Positions 55,060 through 60,419 of a stretch of DNA of 60,419 nt are shown here, in pieces (positions within the stretch are counted from its first letter, which is position 1; the number at the start of each line of letters is the position of its first letter). The DNA is taken from contig CALEZT010000281.1 of NCBI GenBank assembly GCA_937927975.1, forward strand, positions 1 to 60,419, in the 5' to 3' direction. Under the pieces are notes generated by a model. The model ran no database searches. It was not told the DNA's origin and saw nothing but the letters and a program-made list of their open reading frames with translations. Both the position numbers and the translations under genes were made by a program. This stretch comes from an uncultured Phycisphaerales bacterium. GTDB lineage: Bacteria; Planctomycetota; Phycisphaerae; Sedimentisphaerales; Anaerobacaceae.

Positions 55060-55094
55060 GCCGGCCAGGTCCTCTCAGCGAGGACCTGGCCGGC
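55060..55094 (-). terminator. Terminator of the second PEP-CTERM-like operon
   Basis: Perfect 15-bp stem (GCCGGCCAGGTCCTC and its complement) with a 5-base loop; on the minus strand TTTGCTTTG follows. It lies about 35 bases after the stop at 55131. Confidence 0.8.
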
Positions 55095-55130
55095 TGGTTC
55101 ATCACGAATCTACCTGCAATCAGGACTTGG

Positions 55131-55790
55131 TCAGACCTCCCGACGCAGTCTCATCCCGGCATAACCAAGCCCAAGGAAGCCCAGCAGAACCGCACCGGGG
55201 ACCGGGACGAAGTGATTAGGCACTGCGATGAAAGCCCCCGGGGACTCCAGGGCATACCTGTCAAGGATTTCGCCTACCTTCAGGAAGTCCGTATTGTAGA
55301 GATAGACTTCGGGCGTACCTCCAGGCATCTTTCCGTCTTTGGCATAGACATTGCCCCACATCGGGCTTCGCGTTATGTCAAAGTCAATCGTCCAGAAAGT
55401 GAAATCCCACTCATCCATGGTATCAAACTTTACGCCGAACATCGGGGCGGGCATGCCGGGATTCGATTGTCCGTCTCCCGCGGACCACCACCCGATCTTA
55501 GGGTCTTCGAGACCCTGTGTGCTCAGATTCAGGAAGTCTCCAGAAATTGGGAAATCGTTTGATATCTCGAAAATGAAATGACTGAATTCCTTGGCTGGTG
55601 CCGAGAACACATAGTTGTAGTGCCAGGTTCCATCAGTATTCTGGGTGACTTTCCATGTAATCTCGGCATTGGTTGCCCAGGCACCTGTCCCGGTAATACC
55701 GCTCCCGGAGAGACTGCCACCATACAGATCCGCCAAGGCGGGTGCAGCGAGACAGGCACATGCAATTCCTATGAATATGATCCGTTTCAT
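55131..55790 (-). CDS. PEP-CTERM-like exported protein
   Basis: Start at MKRIIFIGIACACLAAPALA (55790); a longer in-frame reading is not supported. The 219-residue protein has a signal peptide (1-21), a beta-rich middle (NAEITWKVTQNTDGTWHYN, VFSAPAKEFSHFIFEIS), and the sorting tail VPVPGAVLLGFLGL then MRLRRE. The tail closely resembles that of the 18073 protein, again with PVP instead of PEP. An exosortase elsewhere in the genome would process it. It is the second gene of a unit led by the 56470 gene, behind the TACGTA promoter. Confidence 0.78.
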   Translation of the reverse strand: MKRIIFIGIACACLAAPALADLYGGSLSGSGITGTGAWATNAEITWKVTQNTDGTWHYNYVFSAPAKEFSHFIFEISNDFPISGDFLNLSTQGLEDPKIGWWSAGDGQSNPGMPAPMFGVKFDTMDEWDFTFWTIDFDITRSPMWGNVYAKDGKMPGGTPEVYLYNTDFLKVGEILDRYALESPGAFIAVPNHFVPVPGAVLLGFLGLGYAGMRLRREV

Positions 55791-55867
55791 CTGTGTAGGC
55801 CTTTCAAGTTGATTTGCGCCTTCTGAGTCCTCTCGCCTGGTCCTCTGGCGAGGGAGGGGTGACTCGC

Positions 55868-56470
55868 TCAAGCGGGAGGTCCGCGCGGTGCGACTACCGC
55901 CGGCGTGCACTGCGAGGGTTGCCAGAGCAAAAGAGTTGTCTCATATCGATCTTGAGTCGGTTGATCTTGTGGCGGGTCTGGCAGAGGGTCCCGATGGGCC
56001 GTCGGCTCGGGGTGACGGAGCATCACCGAAATGGCCAGGCAGGGTCGGTGTACGCCGGGACATCCCTGCCAGTACCATCGGGGCAGCGTCCTGACCATCC
56101 ACTTGCGGGTCCAGGGAACCGAGTCGATCAGTCCCAGGCTCATCATCGCGTACAGACACAGAGTGAAACTACCCTCTTTTTCTGTAAGGACCAGCACCGG
56201 CGGAGATTCCGAGGGCTCGGAGACGTCGATCCGAATCACAGGCCCAAAGACCCCGTGCAGGTCCCAATCGAACAGGCTGGGGAAAGAAGACAGATTCGCG
56301 GGGTTCGCGGGTTCTGTGGGCTCAGTGGGTTCTTCGACCTCCTCGATCGAATCGCAGCAGGTCCACACGACTGTGCCGTGCAGGGCGTCCAAAGGCATCA
56401 TGTCGGCGTACGCGATCCCCGCCGGCATCAGCAGGCCCGTGGCCACCAGGATGATTCTCCCCAACTTCAT
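55868..56470 (-). CDS. Exported protein of unknown family, first gene of the second TACGTA operon
   Basis: Start at MKLGRIILV (56470). The 200-residue protein has a signal peptide (1-21, ending AYA), then a Cys-Cys pair (TCCDSIEEVEEP) and a Pro/Glu/Thr-rich stretch. A hydrophobic segment at about 110-125 is followed by WTRKWMVRTLPRWYWQGCP, which looks membrane-associated. The last 70 residues are Pro/Arg-rich and may be disordered or not translated as drawn. I do not recognise it. It lies 77 bases upstream of the PEP-CTERM-like gene on the same strand. Confidence 0.5.
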   Translation of the reverse strand: MKLGRIILVATGLLMPAGIAYADMMPLDALHGTVVWTCCDSIEEVEEPTEPTEPANPANLSSFPSLFDWDLHGVFGPVIRIDVSEPSESPPVLVLTEKEGSFTLCLYAMMSLGLIDSVPWTRKWMVRTLPRWYWQGCPGVHRPCLAISVMLRHPEPTAHRDPLPDPPQDQPTQDRYETTLLLWQPSQCTPAVVAPRGPPA

Positions 56471-56548
56471 CTGCCCCACACCCCGTCCGAATCCGAAACG
56501 GTCGCAGCGCTGCAATTCTTGCGTCTTTACGCTGCAACTCTTAGATCT

Positions 56549-56593
56549 ATCCTAGGTTCTCATGCTCTTTTGTCAATACGTATAACTACGTAA
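56549..56593 (-). promoter_or_regulatory. TACGTA-palindrome operator overlapping a sigma-70-type promoter (copy 2)
   Basis: On the minus strand two TACGTA boxes (56587-56592 and 56577-56582) lie 10 bp apart. The second runs into a perfect -35 TTGACA (56571-56576). After 16 bases comes TAGGAT (56549-56554). The element shares TACGTATnGACAAAAGnG with the copy at 16026-16072. Confidence 0.7.
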
Positions 56594-56684
56594 TTTGATC
56601 GGAAATTTGCAGGGCTTGGCTGGCGGGGCAGGTGCGAGCAAGAACGGCTCCACACCTCCCGAATTCCCTGTTCGTGCATGGGGA

Positions 56685-57533
56685 TTACGCGATGGAGGCC
56701 AGGGGGATGATGCGCTCGGCCAGGGCGGCGGCGGTGTAGGTTTTGGACAGGTCGATGGGCAGGAGGCAGCCGTGGTTGTGGTCGCAGGCGAGGATGATGA
56801 GGTTTTCGCCTGCCTTGCACCAGCCGGTGGTTTGGGGTTGGTGGCCCAGGATGAAGACGTCCACGTCGAGGGTCTTGGCCAGGCGGTTCAATGCGGGCTG
56901 GCTGTGCCTTCGGCCCCAGGTGAGCAGGTAGGCCGAGCCGGGACGTTCGCAGTCGCTGATTTGCAGCTCCCGCTCGAAGACACGCGGGTCGAATTCGTCG
57001 AGGGAGCGGTCGCTGGGCAGAGAGTGCGAGATCCACAGGCGGTTGCCGCATCGAACCGCCAGGGGCTGCGAGAACAGGAACTGGCGGATCGCCAGGCGGA
57101 CGTCGGGGCCGGACTGGCGAAACTCGCGGTCCAGGGCCGAGGTCATCGCCCGGTTCATCTCCTTGCCGTTTTTCATCACTTCCGCGCTGCAGATGGTGGC
57201 GGTGTCGTGGTTGCCCATGACCAGGTGGACCTGGTCGGGGAACCGCAGCTTGAAGCGAATCACCTCGAAGAGCAACTGGTAGGAAAGACAGCCGCCGGCC
57301 TCGTCCTCGGGCCCGCCATGGATGATCTCCTGGAAGATGAGGTGCCGGTCGGGGTGGTCGGCCAGTCGGGCAAAGGCGAGAATCCGCTCGAAATTGCGGC
57401 GATGGCCGTGGACGTCGCCGGTGACGATCAGGGAGCCCGCCTGCGGCAGGCAAATGAGATTTCCCCGGCGGAACTTGTCCGTCTGATTGGCCCGAATCCC
57501 CTTATTGAGAAGATCGATTGTTGTTTGTGGCAT
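56685..57533 (-). CDS. Metallophosphoesterase (PP1/PP2A-like fold)
   Basis: A 282-residue calcineurin-like phosphoesterase. Motifs: TGDVHG (D40, H42), a degenerate second block, VMGNHDTATI (N108, H109, D110), SHSLPSDRS and LGHQPQTTGW. These ligate two metals for phosphoester hydrolysis. The start overlaps the preceding kinase gene by 32 bases, so the pair is translationally coupled. A kinase encoded next to its own phosphatase is the usual logic of reversible Ser/Thr phosphorylation, so this enzyme may dephosphorylate that kinase or its targets. Specificity is not shown. Confidence 0.84.
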   Translation of the reverse strand: MPQTTIDLLNKGIRANQTDKFRRGNLICLPQAGSLIVTGDVHGHRRNFERILAFARLADHPDRHLIFQEIIHGGPEDEAGGCLSYQLLFEVIRFKLRFPDQVHLVMGNHDTATICSAEVMKNGKEMNRAMTSALDREFRQSGPDVRLAIRQFLFSQPLAVRCGNRLWISHSLPSDRSLDEFDPRVFERELQISDCERPGSAYLLTWGRRHSQPALNRLAKTLDVDVFILGHQPQTTGWCKAGENLIILACDHNHGCLLPIDLSKTYTAAALAERIIPLASIA

Positions 57534-58383
57534 TTCGGTTCGATTTGATTCTGCTTCCGAAGATGCTGTGGATCATCAGGTCGAGCCGGGAGATGACCTC
57601 CATCATGCTGGGCGGCCGTTCCATGGGCTCTTCCTTGACGCAGTCCATGACCAGCTTCGAAATCCCGATCGGCAACTGGCTCTTGAGCTGGTGCGGGGCA
57701 AGGCACTTCGGAGTCGTCGTCATGGCGGCCAGGCCGTTCTTGGATTTCTTGGGGATCAGCGTCGGCACGTTCTTGCCCGTCAGGGCCCAGTACATGGTCG
57801 CGCCGAGGTTGAAGATGTCGGTCTTGGGCCCCAGGGTCTTTCGTCGGACCTGCTCGGGTGCGATGTAGTCGGGCGTGCCCTGGATGCGGGATTTGATGGT
57901 TCCGATCGGGCAGCTCTGGCCGAGGTCGATGACTTTGATCGTGCCGGTCTTGCTGATCAGGATGTTGTTGGGCTTGATGTCGCAGTGGACATAGCCTTGC
58001 TGGTGCAGGGCGTTGAGTCCGGTGGCGACCATGCGGAAGACCAGCAGGACGTCGCCCAGGCTCAGCGTCGTGCTCTCTTCGAGGGTCTTGCCTTCGAAGT
58101 GCTCCATGGACAGCAGCAGTTCGCGGACTCGGAACATGCTGCGGATTTTCTGGAGTTTGTAGCATTTTCGGACGTACGGATGATCGACTTTCTTGGCGAC
58201 CTGGTACTCGTGTTCGGTTTGCTCGAAGACGCGTTGATCCTCCGGCCTCTCGTAGATCAGGCGTTTGAGGGCGACGACGCTTCCGTCCTCCTCATCGGTT
58301 GCCAGGTAGATCGTGCTTCGGGCGCCGTTGCCGATCCGCCTGATAATCGTGAACCCTCCCACGCTGAGAATGTCCTTGGCCAT
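57502..58383 (-). CDS. Ser/Thr protein kinase, single domain, variant catalytic motifs
   Basis: A 293-residue soluble Hanks-type kinase. The glycine loop is IGNGARSTIYLA and the lysine K40 is in VVALKRL. The catalytic loop reads YVHCDIKPNNILI, with Cys134 in place of Arg in HRD. The magnesium loop is IDLGQS (D153) in place of DFG. Arg-lacking (non-RD) kinases usually do not need activation-loop phosphorylation. GTPDYIAPEQ is the activation-segment end. There is no membrane or sensor domain. It overlaps the phosphatase gene by 32 bases. Confidence 0.86.
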   Translation of the reverse strand: MAKDILSVGGFTIIRRIGNGARSTIYLATDEEDGSVVALKRLIYERPEDQRVFEQTEHEYQVAKKVDHPYVRKCYKLQKIRSMFRVRELLLSMEHFEGKTLEESTTLSLGDVLLVFRMVATGLNALHQQGYVHCDIKPNNILISKTGTIKVIDLGQSCPIGTIKSRIQGTPDYIAPEQVRRKTLGPKTDIFNLGATMYWALTGKNVPTLIPKKSKNGLAAMTTTPKCLAPHQLKSQLPIGISKLVMDCVKEEPMERPPSMMEVISRLDLMIHSIFGSRIKSNRNATNNNRSSQ

Positions 58384-58735
58384 GGAACGCTAACCTAAAG
58401 AATCCGACAATAACGAAATCTTCTGTAAACCCGCAAGATGCGCCCCAGGCCGCCGGTGTTCCTTAGAATCCGCGATACCGCGCATCCGAAGGCCTTGAAG
58501 GATCTTCCCGTTGGAAGCGTCCAACCGGGCAAAGTCCAGGTAAAACGCCCAAACCAGCCAGTTTAATGCTCCAGGCAACCGGTGTCCAGCAGGGGCCCTG
58601 ATTTTTCTCTATCGGCCGCAGCAGATAAATCTTGACAAAGTTCGCGAAATCTGTTGTAAGTAGGACTTCTGCGACGATAATCGCAGAGGCAAGAGCATCG
58701 GGTGGCGTCCCGATGATGCTATTGCTCGGGTGTAT
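58384..58735. other. 352-bp spacer with the tRNA promoter and leader
   Basis: Contains the promoter at 58632-58660 and two perfect leader hairpins, TCTGCGA/TCGCAGA (58668-58687) and CATCGGG/CCCGATG (58696-58715), just before the tRNA. No coding sequence is supported. Confidence 0.55.
58632..58660 (+). promoter_or_regulatory. Promoter of tRNA-Asn
   Basis: Perfect TTGACA (58632-58637), 17 bases, TGTAAG (58655-58660), about 75 bases upstream of the mature tRNA. Confidence 0.6.
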
Positions 58736-58810
58736 TCCCCGATAGCTCAATGGTAGAGCGAGCGGCTGTTAACCGCTAGGTTGTAGGTTCGAGCCCTACT
58801 CGGGGAGCCA
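58736..58810 (+). tRNA. tRNA-Asn (anticodon GTT)
   Basis: Acceptor stem TCCCCGA/TCGGGGA, D-arm GCTC-AATGGTA-GAGC, anticodon stem AGCGG-CTGTTAA-CCGCT with anticodon GTT, T-arm GTAGG-TTCGAGC-CCTAC, discriminator G and encoded CCA at 58808-58810. All stems pair without mismatches. Confidence 0.95.
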
Positions 58811-58819
58811 AAATTCAAT

Positions 58820-58844
58820 CCGCTGATTTCAGCGGTTCTTGTTT
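58820..58844 (+). terminator. Terminator after tRNA-Asn
   Basis: Stem CCGCT/AGCGG followed by TTCTTGTTT. A second, stronger hairpin AGACCCC/GGGGTCT lies at 58851-58880. Confidence 0.55.
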
Positions 58845-58880
58845 AACGCAAGACCCCGTGGGGTGATCCCCTCGGGGTCT

Positions 58881-59319
58881 CGTCGTTTCTGGCGTGCCCA
58901 CGCCGACTTACGCCCGCCCGCACATTTACCCTGATTCTCCGTTTCGAAGCCCGCAGTCCGGGGGTCGGGTGCAACCCTGGGGGTTACGGGCGCTCACCGA
59001 AAATGTCCCTTCCGAATTCTCCCGTTCTCCGTTTTTCGACCCGTCTTGTTTAACAGCCCGACTGCATCCGGACACCCGCTTCGACATTTCGAACTCCCCT
59101 CCGGTAGGTATCTGCCGAAAGCCGGACCAGTGGGTCCGGCGCAAGCGGATTACCAGACAGCGGAAACAGCCGTGAGATCGGAGACCGTTGTGGGTGCCGG
59201 CGACATCGCCTTCAGGCGGTGTCGAACGGGCTCCAACGGCCTTCTCGATGACCGGCCTACCCAGTCCCGCGGCATCCATGACGGAAACCTTCCGCGGCCT
59301 CCCGCAAAAGGAGGACCGG
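58881..59319. other. 439-bp spacer at the edge of the putative integrated element
   Basis: No supported gene. TCTTGTTTAAC occurs both at 58838-58848, next to the tRNA terminator, and at 59045-59055, an 11-bp direct repeat. The composition is less repeat-rich than other spacers in the window. Confidence 0.4.
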
Positions 59320-59541
59320 ATGCCGGCCAACGAACACGTCCCAATCTCTCTCGACGAGGTGATATCGGAGATCGCTACGATCCTTGCCCGGGGTTACATG
59401 CGCCATCGAAACGGACGCCGAATCGCCCCAGACTCCGGCAGTGGGGCAGAGCATGTGGCGCAAGTTGAAGAATCTGAGGCGTTTACGGAGAAACGCCTTG
59501 ATATTCCGGGCCACCGAAGCCTTCATTCATTCACGAGTTAA
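59320..59541 (+). CDS. Small element-borne protein (73 aa)
   Basis: Starts at MPANEHVPISLDEV with AAAAGGAGGACCGG directly upstream, an excellent ribosome binding site. The N-terminal 35 residues are helical (ISEIATILARGYMRHRNG); the rest is polar. I do not recognise a named family. It lies 66 bases before the DUF2924-like gene and the serine recombinase, on the same strand. Its role in the element is unknown. Confidence 0.6.
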   Translation: MPANEHVPISLDEVISEIATILARGYMRHRNGRRIAPDSGSGAEHVAQVEESEAFTEKRLDIPGHRSLHSFTS

Positions 59542-59607
59542 CGCCCTGAGATTGCGGTGCGGACGGGCCGCCCGCGGGGCGAAGCCCATGAACCAAGGAG
59601 GTTTCGG

Positions 59608-60144
59608 ATGGAAGCAACAACGTATCAAGAGGTCCAGGGGCTCTCCCGGATGACCGTCGGAGAACTCCGGGACAAGTACCTCGAGGTCTTCGGAGAAGAG
59701 ACCCGCTCCTACCACAAGGAGTTTCTTCGCAAGCGAATCGCCTGGCGCATTCAGGCCCTGGCGGAGGGTGACCTTTCGGAGCGGGCCCGGCGCAGGGCTG
59801 AGGAACTGGCCAATGACGCTGACCTGAGAACGCGGTCTCCGCGTGATCCGGTCGCCTCGGGTTCCGCCGAGGTCAAAGCGAGAACGGTGACCAGCCGCAT
59901 ATCCCCGTCGCGCGACCCGAGGCTGCCTCTGCCCGGAACTCTGCTCGCCCGCGAGTTCCAAGGCCGCGACATTGTGGTCAAGGTACTCGACAACGGCTTC
60001 GAGTTCGACGGCCGACGGTACAAGTCCCTCTCAGCCATCGCCCAGGAGGTCACCGGGAGCAAGTGGAACGGGTTCCTCTTCTTCGGTATCGCCGATGCCG
60101 CGGCCAAGGGCGGGAGCCGCAAACCCGAGAGGAGGAACGAATGA
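59608..60144 (+). CDS. DUF2924-like protein
   Basis: A 178-residue protein starting MEATTYQEVQGLSRM, preceded by AAGGAGG. The motif MTVGELRDKYLEVFGEETRS, then HKEFLRKRIAWRIQALAEGDL, is typical of the DUF2924 family. The C-terminus (VKVLDNGFEFDGRRYKSLSA, IAQEVTGSKWNGFLFFG) completes that family. DUF2924 genes almost always precede a large serine recombinase in phages and integrative elements, as here, with a 4-base ATGA overlap. The biochemical role is unknown; it may assist recombination. Confidence 0.8.
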   Translation: MEATTYQEVQGLSRMTVGELRDKYLEVFGEETRSYHKEFLRKRIAWRIQALAEGDLSERARRRAEELANDADLRTRSPRDPVASGSAEVKARTVTSRISPSRDPRLPLPGTLLAREFQGRDIVVKVLDNGFEFDGRRYKSLSAIAQEVTGSKWNGFLFFGIADAAAKGGSRKPERRNE

Positions 60145-60419
60145 GCAGAAACAATAACCGTGGCCGGGGAGAAGCCCGGGAGTCGGCATCAAGAACCAAC
60201 GGGACGATCCGCTGCGCCATCTACACCCGCAAGTCCACAGACGAGGGGCTGGAGCAGGAGTTCAACAGCCTCGACGCCCAGAGGGAATCCGCGGAAGCCT
60301 ATATCGCGAGCCAACGGCACGAGGGATGGGTGTGCATCCCCGACCGATTTGACGACGGCGGATTCACCGGCGGCAACATGGAGCGGCCCGCCCTCAAGCG
60401 GCTCTTCGCCGGCATCGAG
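60141..60419 (+). CDS. Large serine recombinase, N-terminal part (runs off the window)
   Basis: The ATG at 60141 follows GAGGAGG and overlaps the previous stop (ATGA). The 93 visible residues are the start of a resolvase/invertase catalytic domain: CAIYTRKSTDEG with the nucleophilic serine, NSLDAQRESAEAYI, and DDGGFTGGNMERPALKRL. Large serine recombinases integrate and excise phages and mobile elements. The frame is open to the end of the window. Its presence just after a tRNA gene suggests the left part of an integrated element. Confidence 0.9.
   Translation, partial: MSRNNNRGRGEARESASRTNGTIRCAIYTRKSTDEGLEQEFNSLDAQRESAEAYIASQRHEGWVCIPDRFDDGGFTGGNMERPALKRLFAGIE

Noticed and set aside
58736..58810. 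tRNA-Asn 3' end as the attachment site of the recombinase element
   Set aside because: Large serine recombinases usually do not use tRNA ends, and no duplicate of the tRNA 3' end is visible in the window.

Overview
This is a GC-rich bacterial window that most resembles a free-living planctomycete (Planctomycetota, probably Phycisphaerae/Sedimentisphaerales-like). The assignment is an inference. It rests on an ECF sigma factor paired with a very large multidomain Ser/Thr kinase, PEP-CTERM-like sorting tails, LamG and GLUG surface proteins, several sugar-active enzymes (GH27, sialate O-acetylesterase, a TIM-barrel sugar isomerase), a ceramidase-like hydrolase, and many dispersed palindromic repeats between and inside genes. 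No rRNA or other species-level marker is present.

Layout. 1-1952: the end of a Bat-type (BatD/BatE) locus, with palindromic repeats inside and at the end of batE. 1994-4745: a minus-strand operon of six tightly packed genes (an HNH-AP2 protein, a zinc ribbon and four unknowns) with its own promoter. 4969-5518: a LuxR-type HTH protein and a divergent zinc-ribbon protein. 5788-12856: a chemotaxis operon, cheY-cheX-(CheC-like/CBS fusion)-cheA-cheR-cheD-cheB, without cheW or a receptor. 13552-15885: a secreted beta-helix/GLUG protein. 16026-18729: a secreted M23 peptidase and a PEP-CTERM-like protein. 18804-22570: clpB and a Ca/Na antiporter. 22735-26256: a GH27 plus agarase-like fusion enzyme. 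26307-29379: an HlyD-type adaptor, permease and ATPase exporter. 29598-32019: a deoxyhypusine-synthase-like protein and a PLP decarboxylase (polyamines). 32393-34816: a LamG surface protein. 35299-38545: S-adenosylhomocysteinase and a membrane protein. 38750-40322: a receiver-like protein and a diguanylate cyclase. 40378-45699: sugar isomerase, ceramidase-like protein, ABC-2 exporter and MgtC. 45725-51429: ECF sigma factor, kinase and glycosyltransferase. 51667-53670: sialate O-acetylesterase. 54080-54467: a discoidin-domain remnant. 55131-56593: a second PEP-CTERM-like locus. 56685-58383: a phosphatase and kinase overlapping pair. 58736-58810: tRNA-Asn. 59320-60419: the start of a serine-recombinase element.

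The clearest regulatory observation is a shared promoter/operator. At 16026-16072 (+) and 56549-56593 (-) a palindrome of two TACGTA boxes, 10 bp apart, runs directly into the -35 box, and both copies drive operons that contain a PEP-CTERM-like protein. A second one is an ECF-type promoter (GGAACC, 15 bp, CGTCTA) immediately upstream of the kinase-ECF sigma operon, consistent with autoregulation. The kinase carries an N-terminal zinc-binding anti-sigma-like motif, so sigma and kinase could form a transmembrane signalling pair.

About a dozen repeat elements of at least six families are scattered through the window. Several have entered coding sequences (batE, the 3892-4515 gene, the diguanylate cyclase), where they encode low-complexity segments or set the stop codon. 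All functional statements come from reading motifs by eye; no database search was run.
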